Shown piece after piece: positions 7,898 to 14,723 of a stretch of DNA of 36,005 bases; position 1 is the stretch's first letter, and each line of letters starts with the position of its first letter. Position numbers and translations under genes: made by a program. Where the stretch lies: NCBI GenBank assembly GCA_002686995.1, contig NYZC01000033.1, forward strand, positions 1 through 36,005, read 5' to 3'. The notes under the pieces were generated by a model. It was not told the DNA's origin. It was given only the letters and a program-made list of their open reading frames with translations, and did not search any database. Origin of the DNA: Phycisphaeraceae bacterium. Its GTDB lineage: Bacteria; Planctomycetota; Phycisphaerae; Phycisphaerales; Phycisphaeraceae.

Positions 7898-8877
7898 AAA
7901 TCGGCATCATTGGCGCCGCGCTGGGACACCCGGCCGTGTTCACCCGGGCGATCCGCGATCTCCGCATCGCCGAGGTCAGCGGTCTCTGGGGTGACGATGA
8001 AGACCACGAGCGCCGCGACCGGTTCGCGGCTGATCCCGGTCTCGACATCTTCGACACGCCCGAAGCGGTGATCGACCGATCGGATGCGCTCATCATCACG
8101 ACGCGCACGAACGATCATCGCCGATACGCCGAGGCGGCGCTGTCTCGCGGCAAGGCGGTGTTCGTGGACAAGCCGATGGCCACGAACGTCGCGGACGCGA
8201 TCGCGATCCTGGAAACGGCACGGAAGCACGACGCGCCGGTGATGAGCTGCTCCGTCCGGCGCTACACGCCTGCGTTCGTGAGCATCATCGAGCAGATCTG
8301 TTCAGGCGAAGCCGGCAAGCCCATCCAGGCCGTGCGCTACGAGCCGCACGGCGTGATCGCCGGAGACTGGCAGGATCGCATCGAGACTTCCGGCGGGTTC
8401 ATCTTCAACTACGGAATCCATGTCGCCGACACCCTTCAGCGGCTACTCGGCCCGCAGGCGGTGGCGGTGCAGGCGTTTGCCGACAAGCTGGAGTTCAAAG
8501 ACGTCGACTCGCACGACACCGCCGTCATGACGATCCGATTCGCGAACGGCGCGATCGGCGTCGGACAGGTCGTCGGGGCGATGCACGTCACTGAAAACAT
8601 TGCCAGCGCCCCGGCGCTTTGCGTGTTCGGCACGCAGAACTCCTATACCGCCCGGATCGACGAGAACCAGGCCTACGAGTACACCGGTCGCCGTGTCGGA
8701 GTAAGCCCCTACTACTATCTCCTCGGCGGCGCCCACGACACCATGCGCGCCTTCGTCCGCATGATCGAGACCGGCGAACCGGCCATCGCACACGACGAGA
8801 TGCTCGAGGTGGTCCGCATTCTCGAAGCGGCCAGGACCAGCGCCGCGGAAGGACGGGTCGTGCCGATCGAGCATTGA
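7894..8877 (+). CDS. Gfo/Idh/MocA-family NAD(P)-dependent oxidoreductase
   Basis: 327 residues with an N-terminal Rossmann domain (GIIGAALGH from residue 4) and the hallmark D92-K93-P94 in GKAVFVDKPMA, a variant of the family's EKP motif. The substrate domain carries SGGFIFNYGIHVADTL, where a Gly-x-His pair sits at the usual active-site position. Such enzymes oxidise or reduce sugars, inositols and their derivatives in the cytoplasm, sometimes catalysing C3 oxidation before glycoside cleavage. GGAGG precedes the ATG by 11 bases inside the upstream gene, and the ATGA overlap indicates an operon with the toroid protein. The substrate is probably a sugar released by its neighbours, which is inference from context. 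Confidence 0.88.
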   Translation: MKIGIIGAALGHPAVFTRAIRDLRIAEVSGLWGDDEDHERRDRFAADPGLDIFDTPEAVIDRSDALIITTRTNDHRRYAEAALSRGKAVFVDKPMATNVADAIAILETARKHDAPVMSCSVRRYTPAFVSIIEQICSGEAGKPIQAVRYEPHGVIAGDWQDRIETSGGFIFNYGIHVADTLQRLLGPQAVAVQAFADKLEFKDVDSHDTAVMTIRFANGAIGVGQVVGAMHVTENIASAPALCVFGTQNSYTARIDENQAYEYTGRRVGVSPYYYLLGGAHDTMRAFVRMIETGEPAIAHDEMLEVVRILEAARTSAAEGRVVPIEH

Positions 8878-8956
8878 GGCGCAGTGTTCGGTATGCCACA
8901 CGGAGTGTCTGAGTGCTGAACTCTCAACACGCGGCACTCGACCCTGTACACTTCCC

Positions 8957-9856
8957 ATGATGAAGATCGCTCTCCTGATCCTGCTCACCATCGTCGTCCT
9001 CTTCATGTGGAGCGACTTCATCTACTCGTGCGTCATCGCGAGCCACGTCCGCAAATGGGAGGCGTCGATCCGTTGGGACGACGACGGCGTACGGACCGGT
9101 TGCCGCGCCTTCTCGACCGGCGAGGGCGACGTCGGACTGCTGCTCGTCCACGGAATCAACGACACGCCGAAAATCTGGCACAAGATGGCGCCGGTCCTGG
9201 CCGGGCATGGCCTGCACTGCCGTGCGATGCGGCTGCCAGGATTCGCGCAACGGACCTCCGAATACGCGGAGGCGACGATCCCGCAGTGGATGGCGGCCAT
9301 CGAGACCGAGCTTGCGGATCTGCGCGCCGCGCACGCGAAGGTGTGCATCGTCGCGCACTCGCTCGGCGGCGCCATCGTGATCAACTACCTCCTCGAGCAT
9401 CCCGAAGCCGCCGAAAAGGTCGTCCTGATCGCACCGGCGGTCGGCGTCTCCGACGAGCGCAGCCCGCTGCTCACGGCCCGCGCCTGGAACACGGTGAGCG
9501 GCCGACTGATGCTCTTCACCTCCGTGACCGAGTCGCCCTATCCGAACGACACGAGCGACCCGGTCGAGCAGGATTATCCCTGGCGGACGTCGTTCTGTCC
9601 TCGATCGATCACCAACCACACGTTCGAGCTTCTCGATCGAATTGCCGCCGACGGCAGCGCGTTCCGTACGCCGATGATGATGGTGCTCTCGAAAAAGGAC
9701 AAGGTCGTCGACTGGAAGGCATCGAAGGACTTCTACGATGAAGCGGCTTCAACCGAGAAGCAGATCGAGTACATGAAGGACACCGGGCACGCGATCCCGG
9801 TCGATTACGGCTGGGAGGAGCTGTCGGAGAAGATCGCGGAATTCTGCCGGGAGTGA
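8957..9856 (+). CDS. Membrane-anchored alpha/beta hydrolase (esterase/lysophospholipase-like)
   Basis: 299 residues. The N-terminus (KIALLILLTIVVLFMW) is a single transmembrane anchor or uncleaved signal, placing the enzyme at the membrane. The alpha/beta-hydrolase core shows the oxyanion motif LLVHGIND (62-69), the nucleophile elbow AHSLGG with S135, a likely acid D248 or D252 (SKKDKVVDW) and H278 (DTGHAIP). It probably cleaves a carboxylic ester, perhaps a glycan acyl group or a lipid; the substrate is unknown. Two ATGs lie in tandem (8957 and 8960); no SD is seen, and TACACT at 8947-8952 could be a -10 box very close to the start. It is separated by 79 bases from the oxidoreductase. Confidence 0.87.
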   Translation: MMKIALLILLTIVVLFMWSDFIYSCVIASHVRKWEASIRWDDDGVRTGCRAFSTGEGDVGLLLVHGINDTPKIWHKMAPVLAGHGLHCRAMRLPGFAQRTSEYAEATIPQWMAAIETELADLRAAHAKVCIVAHSLGGAIVINYLLEHPEAAEKVVLIAPAVGVSDERSPLLTARAWNTVSGRLMLFTSVTESPYPNDTSDPVEQDYPWRTSFCPRSITNHTFELLDRIAADGSAFRTPMMMVLSKKDKVVDWKASKDFYDEAASTEKQIEYMKDTGHAIPVDYGWEELSEKIAEFCRE

Positions 9857-9880
9857 TGGTCGAAGTCGCCGCCGGCCACT

Positions 9881-9913
9881 CGACCCGCGGGCCGGCGCCG
9901 CGCGGTTTGCCCT
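9881..9913. repeat. Dispersed palindromic repeat A, copy 1
   Basis: GACCCGCGGGC followed by GCCGCGCGGTTTGCC matches, in inverted orientation, the copy at 13781-13813 at all but a few positions. It sits 25 bases after the stop of the alpha/beta hydrolase and downstream of the minus-strand gene ending at 9960, so it is extragenic at a convergent 3' end. Confidence 0.6.
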
Positions 9914-9959
9914 CACATCCCGAATCGGCAAACCATGCAAGCCGGGTCGCGTGGCGAGC

Positions 9960-10514
9960 TCACCCGCCCTCCTTCGCAGCCCCCAGCTCCCGCGTCGCCG
10001 CCGTCACGCCGCGCGCAAAGATGCGGGCGAGTCGCATCGTCTCGGCCTCCGCCGCACTTCCGACGTCGTTCGGATCGGCGATGAACACGCCGATGATCGA
10101 CGCCGTCGGGATATTCAGGTCCGCATCCAGCCGGTGCACGCGCACGCGCTGCACCGTTTCGATCACCGCGATGTGGACCACGCGGCCGGGCACTTCCTGG
10201 TGGAGCACATGGTTGAAGACGACGGCCACGACCGGCGCCTTTTCGTCGTCCCTGGTGGTGATCTCGTACCCCGCGTCGGTAAGAAGCGACTTGAGCCTCG
10301 CGCGGAGATGGTGGTCCGTCAGGCCGCTGGCCGTGATGCTGCGCGGCAGCGGGCGAATGACCAGGTTGATGCGTCGCAGCCGGGCAAGGCTCAGCACGTC
10401 GTGCTTCTGCCGCCGCGGTGAGTTCATACCGATCAGGCCGGCGTGCGACGCGACGATGGCGGAAGCGGCGATCGCGGCAGCAGTGACGATGACGCTTGAC
10501 CGGCGAATGCTCAT
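9960..10514 (-). CDS. Small exported protein of unknown function
   Basis: 184 residues from ATG 10514, chosen because GGAG lies seven bases upstream and the protein then opens with a signal-like segment (MSIRRSSVIVTAAAIAASA, then IVASHAG). The mature part starts RRQKHDVLSLARLRR and contains a beta-alpha pattern (INLVIRPLP, DAGYEITTRDDEKAPVVAVVF, GRVVHIAVIETVQRVRV), then IIGVFIADP and a closing helix. No family or catalytic motif is recognised. Longer in-frame starts up to 10619 would bury the signal peptide and collide with the divergent glycosidase-like gene, so they are rejected. It is probably a periplasmic or envelope protein; the fold may be a small alpha/beta sensor or binding domain. 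Confidence 0.7.
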   Translation of the reverse strand: MSIRRSSVIVTAAAIAASAIVASHAGLIGMNSPRRQKHDVLSLARLRRINLVIRPLPRSITASGLTDHHLRARLKSLLTDAGYEITTRDDEKAPVVAVVFNHVLHQEVPGRVVHIAVIETVQRVRVHRLDADLNIPTASIIGVFIADPNDVGSAAEAETMRLARIFARGVTAATRELGAAKEGG

Positions 10515-10593
10515 GAGGACGCTCCGGGTGTGAAAACGAGTCGACTCGCCATTATCATTCGCCTCATTCCACTTCATTGCAATTCGGTACGCC

Positions 10594-12108
10594 ATGACCT
10601 CACCCATATTCGCCGGCACGACCGATCAGGGCCCGGTCCGGATTCATCCTGAGAACCCCAGGCTGCTCGAGTTCCGCGGCCGTCCCGTCGTTCTGATCAC
10701 GGCGACCGAGCACTACGGCGCCGTGATGAACCGGCCTTTCCGATACGAACGGTACCTCGAGGACGCCGCGGCCAAGGGAATGACGCTGACGCGCCTGTTC
10801 ACCCTGTTCCGTGAACTGCAAACGCCGATCAACCCCTATTCCACCTGCAAGCCGGAATCGACGGACTACGTGGCGCCCTACGAGCGCACCGGTCCGGAAA
10901 CAGCCCGGGATGGTCAGCCGAAGTTCGATCTCACCCGCCCGAACGGCGAGTTCTACGAGCGGCTGCACGGTTTCGTCAGCACCGCGTCCAGGCTCGGCGT
11001 CATCGTCGAGATCGTACTGTTCAGCAACGTTTACGACACGCCCGTGTGGGACCTAAATCCGCTGAACCCGGCAAACAACGTCAACGGTTTGCCCGACTTC
11101 CCGTGGGCCGAAAGCATGAGCCTGCGCCCCCCTGATCTGTTCGACTGGCAAAGCGCGCACACGCGCCGGATCGTCGAGCAGACGCGGCAGTACGACAACG
11201 TCATTTACGAGATCTGCAATGAGCCGGCGGGCGCCAAGGCGTCCGGGCCGGGCCAGCCCTCGGCCGACGAGGTCGACGCGTGGCAGCGGCGGATCGTCGA
11301 AGTCATCCGCGACGCGGACCACGCGGAACCTGCGAAACGGCACCTGATCTCCGGTCAACAGGCGGCCCACGCGGCAGACCGCATCGAGACAAGCACGTTC
11401 CCAACCGACCAGAGCCTCGTCGATCTGCCGATCGACATCGCGAACGTCCACCCGATCCCGAACGTCGTGTACGGCGGCCGCAAGTATGACCTGGGCATGT
11501 TCATGTCGGCAGAGCTCAAGCTGCGCGAAGTCCGGCAATACGTGCTGGACACCTGCGACGTGCCGCGCCCGATGAACTTCGACGAGGACAATGCCGCCTC
11601 CCAGTACCGCGACGTCATGGGCTGGACCATCCACCGCAAACGTGCCTGGACGACGGTCTTCTGCGGCGGCCACTACGACTACATCGACTTCAGCGTGCTC
11701 CCCTGGCTGGAAGCCGGCACGCCCGAGTCCAATCGATGCCTGCGTACATGGTTCGGCCACCTCTCGCAGTTCACGCACAGCGTCGACCTTGCGCGGGCCA
11801 GACCGAGGGAAGGCTGGCTGAAGCACGACCGCGAGGCGATTCTCGCTTCGGTGCTCGCCGTTGAAGCCTCGGATTACTGTATCTACCTTGTGGACGCTCG
11901 CGAGAAAGACGATGCTGGCGCCGGCGATGCGCTCGAGACCACTCTCGAATTCGATCTTCCCGCCGGCGTGTACGAGGTCGCCACATACTCGCCGGTGACG
12001 GGGCTCTATTCCCCGTGGATGACCATGGACGGAGGTAACGACCGCCGACTTGCGACGCCGGCATTCACTCACGATCTCGTCGTGCGCATCCGGTCCGCGG
12101 TGACATGA
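10594..12108 (+). CDS. GH-A clan glycosidase-like protein (DUF4038-type)
   Basis: 504 residues forming a TIM barrel of the clan GH-A kind. It starts with FRGRPVVLITATEHYGAV and contains NVIYEICNEP, where N209-E210 is the classical Asn-Glu of the acid/base catalyst; E331 in PRPMNFDEDN is a candidate nucleophile. About residues 420-504 form a C-terminal beta domain (YCIYLVDARE, FDLPAGVYEVATYSPVTG) like the putative collagen-binding domain that follows DUF4038 barrels. It lacks a signal peptide, so it may act on imported oligosaccharides. No SD is obvious before the ATG. Its stop region overlaps a possible ATG of the transporter gene, so the two are probably linked. The exact glycosidic bond cannot be read. 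Confidence 0.8.
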   Translation: MTSPIFAGTTDQGPVRIHPENPRLLEFRGRPVVLITATEHYGAVMNRPFRYERYLEDAAAKGMTLTRLFTLFRELQTPINPYSTCKPESTDYVAPYERTGPETARDGQPKFDLTRPNGEFYERLHGFVSTASRLGVIVEIVLFSNVYDTPVWDLNPLNPANNVNGLPDFPWAESMSLRPPDLFDWQSAHTRRIVEQTRQYDNVIYEICNEPAGAKASGPGQPSADEVDAWQRRIVEVIRDADHAEPAKRHLISGQQAAHAADRIETSTFPTDQSLVDLPIDIANVHPIPNVVYGGRKYDLGMFMSAELKLREVRQYVLDTCDVPRPMNFDEDNAASQYRDVMGWTIHRKRAWTTVFCGGHYDYIDFSVLPWLEAGTPESNRCLRTWFGHLSQFTHSVDLARARPREGWLKHDREAILASVLAVEASDYCIYLVDAREKDDAGAGDALETTLEFDLPAGVYEVATYSPVTGLYSPWMTMDGGNDRRLATPAFTHDLVVRIRSAVT

Positions 12109-12194
12109 TCTTTGACGGCCGAGAGCCACGAACCGCACCGCGCGGGACGGACTCGCGATCTACTGGTTTCGGGACTCGATACAGGAATCCGAGA

Positions 12195-13694
12195 ATGAAT
12201 GACCAGGCGGCCACCTATCCGGACCTTCCTGAGCGCCAAAAGGGATCGTGGCTCAGGCTGCTCGCTTTCTTCGGCCCCGGCGCCATCATCGCCAGCGTGA
12301 CCGTCGGCAGCGGCGAGACCGTGTTCGCGTCGCGCGGCGGCGCCGTGTTCGGCTACACGCTCATGTGGTGCTTCGTGGCCAGCGCACTGTTCAAGGGCAT
12401 CCAGGTCTACAGCGGCTCGCGGTTCATGGTGCTGACCGGCCGGCACCCGCTCGAAAGCTGGCGCGAGCTGCCCGGTCCCGACGGATGGTTCGTCTGGCTG
12501 CTCGCGGTGCTGACCATCTTCTGGATGCCGTTCTGGCTCGGGCCGGGACTTCCCGTGATGCTGGGCGACTTTACGAACTGGATCGTCGGGTTTCGCCTCG
12601 ACGACGTGCGCCTCGGAGAAATGACCGAAGCGCAGATCGAATCCCACTACGCGACGCTCAAGACCTGGGCGCGTCTCTGGGCCACGCTCTTCATCGTCGT
12701 GGGCGTCGCCCTGACGTGGTTCCAGACGTACGGCTTTCTCGAGAAGGTGCAGACCGTGCTGGTCAGCCTGCTGCTGGTCTGCATGCTCGTCGCCGCGATC
12801 TCCACGCACCCGGACCTCGTCGCGCTGATCACCGGCATCTTCGTGCCCACGCCGCCGGCCTTCGAGGAGTGGCTCATCCAGAAGCACGGCACGGCGTTCA
12901 GCGAACGAAGCCCGTGGGTCGAGATGGGGCTCTACATGGGCGTCATCGGCGGCGGCACGCAGGACTACTTCGGATACCTCGGCCTTCTTCGCGAGAAGGC
13001 GTGGGGCCTGCTCGGCCGCAACGTTCACGACGGCCCGCCGGCCGAGATCTCCGACGCCGAGGACAACCTTTCACGAGGACGCGCCTGGCTGAAGGCTCCG
13101 ATGATCGACACCGGCGTGTCGTTCGCCTGCGTCCTGGTCTTCACGGTCTGTTTCCTGATCCTCGGGGCCGCGATCCTGCACCCGAACCACGAGGTGCCGA
13201 CGGGCATGAACCTGCTTGTCGTGCAGGCCGACTACCTGACGCACGCCGACCAGTCGCCCGCGCTGCAGATGATTCTTGCGTTCATCTACAAGACGGGAAT
13301 ATTCTTCGCGTTCTTCGGGACCATCTACGGCGCATACGAGCTATACACCTGGACGACGCGCGAGTGCCTGATTGCGGCGATGCCCCGCCTGCGAACGGTG
13401 CCCCTACGCAGGTTTCGCTTCTGGACGCTGCTGTGGTGCGCGGTACCCGGCATCGCACTGCTCTGGGGGCTCAAGGGCAGTCCCGCGAAGATCGTCACCC
13501 CCGCCGCCCTCGTCGGCTCCGGGCTGACCTGCGGCATCTGGTGCTTCGCCATCCTCTGGTCGGACCGGCGGCACCTGCCGTCGGCGCTGCGCATGTCGAC
13601 GATTCTCAAGGTCCTCGTCGTGCTCGCCGGACTGTTCCTGTGCATCTACTCGGGATTCGGCCTGTACAACTACGTGCTCAACCTGCTCAAGTGA
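12195..13694 (+). CDS. Nramp-family-like membrane transporter lacking canonical metal motifs
   Basis: 499 residues with about 11 hydrophobic segments. TM1 (AFFGPGAIIASVTVGSGE) and the helix GLYMGVIGGGTQDYFGYLG align with Nramp TM1 and TM6. The metal-binding DPGN of TM1 is replaced by VGSGE (37-41) and the MPH of TM6 by GGTQD (253-257), so it probably does not carry Mn2+/Fe2+ in the usual way. A long soluble loop lies between about 131 and 160. ATG 12195 was chosen because AGGA lies eight bases upstream; the in-frame ATG at 12105 would add 30 polar residues and overlaps the glycosidase gene. Cotranscription with that gene suggests uptake or export of a related compound, which is inference. Confidence 0.8.
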   Translation: MNDQAATYPDLPERQKGSWLRLLAFFGPGAIIASVTVGSGETVFASRGGAVFGYTLMWCFVASALFKGIQVYSGSRFMVLTGRHPLESWRELPGPDGWFVWLLAVLTIFWMPFWLGPGLPVMLGDFTNWIVGFRLDDVRLGEMTEAQIESHYATLKTWARLWATLFIVVGVALTWFQTYGFLEKVQTVLVSLLLVCMLVAAISTHPDLVALITGIFVPTPPAFEEWLIQKHGTAFSERSPWVEMGLYMGVIGGGTQDYFGYLGLLREKAWGLLGRNVHDGPPAEISDAEDNLSRGRAWLKAPMIDTGVSFACVLVFTVCFLILGAAILHPNHEVPTGMNLLVVQADYLTHADQSPALQMILAFIYKTGIFFAFFGTIYGAYELYTWTTRECLIAAMPRLRTVPLRRFRFWTLLWCAVPGIALLWGLKGSPAKIVTPAALVGSGLTCGIWCFAILWSDRRHLPSALRMSTILKVLVVLAGLFLCIYSGFGLYNYVLNLLK

Positions 13695-13780
13695 TCGAGC
13701 CGCGTGCCTGATGAAGTCCCGTGCGCGGTACACCCCCGACGTTCATCAGGGTTCGCCGACGTGCTGCACCGCGACTTGCC

Positions 13781-13813
13781 TGGCGAACCGCGCGGCGTCA
13801 GCCCGCGGGTCGG
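13781..13813. repeat. Dispersed palindromic repeat A, copy 2, overlapping a gene end
   Basis: GAACCGCGCGGCGTCAGCC followed by CGCGGGTCGG is the inverted counterpart of 9881-9913. The TCA at 13798-13800 inside it is the TGA stop of the minus-strand PEP-CTERM gene, so the element reaches into that gene's last codons. Confidence 0.6.
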
Positions 13814-14607
13814 GGGACGGCGGTGTGTGACGGGCCAACGCGACGTCGCAACGCAAGCATCGCCAATGCGATCGGCATCACACCCGGTTCCGGCACCGGC
13901 GTCGCGTCCAGCCGGACGTGGTCGAAGTCGACCTCGAGATCCGAAAACGGGAAGTCCGGGTCGACATCGTTGAGGTTGACGAGACGGATGCCGATCTCCG
14001 CGTCCGGTGGCGACGCGCCGGTGACGAACTCGATGGTGCTGGTCGCGAACTGTCCGTCCGTGAGGACCGACGCGAGCGTGTTGTTGTCCTCGGCGATCGT
14101 CGCGCCGTCGGCCGTCAACTCGGCCCGGTAGCCGGAAAAGCCGTCCAGCGGAAAGAACTCGCCGCTCATCGCGGTCCCCGACGCGATGTCACCGATCTCG
14201 ACCTGGAGCGTGTAGATCGTGTGGGGCTGAAACCGGTCGGTGAGCCTCTGCTCGATGCCGTACTCGCCCTGCCCGCCGCTGCCCTCGAAGTTGAACGCGA
14301 TGGCCACGCGCTGCCCTTCCGGCGCGCCGGCGGGAAAGTTCGTGTAGACGCCCGGCATGCCGAGCGGATCAGGTTCGAACGGGGTCAGCGTGCCGAGAAA
14401 GTAGGTGGGGCCGTTGCCGCCGTTGGTCATGCCGTCCGGATCGTAAAGATCCCAGTCGGGAGGAGGCGTAAACGAAAACTCGTTGAATTGCGGCTCGCCG
14501 ACGATATCCTCGAACCCCGGGTTGGCGATGTTCAGCATCTCGGCGCCGACCCAACCCTGGCTCAGGGCCACGATCAGCACGCAGAACCCATTGCGCATTC
14601 GCGTCAT
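13798..14607 (-). CDS. PEP-CTERM protein with an IPNGDFE-type beta domain
   Basis: 269 residues from ATG 14607, selected by GAAGGAG placed six bases upstream. A signal peptide (RNGFCVLIVALSQGWVGA) leads into NIANPGFEDIVG, the start common to choice-of-anchor/CBM-like PEP-CTERM proteins, and a beta sandwich with YGIEQRLTDRFQPHTIYTLQ and VDFDHVRLDATP. The sorting signal VPEPGVMPIALAMLALRRR follows. After RRR there are 13 extra residues (VGPSHTAVPRPAG), unusual for this tag, and they run into a dispersed palindromic repeat that provides the stop codon. The protein is probably exported and processed by an exosortase encoded elsewhere. It is convergent with the transporter gene. Confidence 0.82.
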   Translation of the reverse strand: MTRMRNGFCVLIVALSQGWVGAEMLNIANPGFEDIVGEPQFNEFSFTPPPDWDLYDPDGMTNGGNGPTYFLGTLTPFEPDPLGMPGVYTNFPAGAPEGQRVAIAFNFEGSGGQGEYGIEQRLTDRFQPHTIYTLQVEIGDIASGTAMSGEFFPLDGFSGYRAELTADGATIAEDNNTLASVLTDGQFATSTIEFVTGASPPDAEIGIRLVNLNDVDPDFPFSDLEVDFDHVRLDATPVPEPGVMPIALAMLALRRRVGPSHTAVPRPAG

Positions 14608-14723
14608 CTCGTTCTCCTTCAACGGTGGGCCATCCCACGCTGTTTTCCGTCGCGGGTCGTTCTCCTTCGCCACGGCCGCTCGAACGAACGGCCATCTCAA
14701 TCGTCCCCACGATTATACCCGCG

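Noticed and set aside
12105-12194. Earlier ATG for the transporter overlapping the GH-A gene
   Set aside because: Adds a polar N-terminus without SD; ATG 12195 has a good AGGA and starts close to TM1.
11053-13028. Minus-strand open frames (11053-12138 and 12069-13028) under the GH-A and transporter genes
   Set aside because: Both are antisense to genes with strong family features; no ribosome-binding site or motif.
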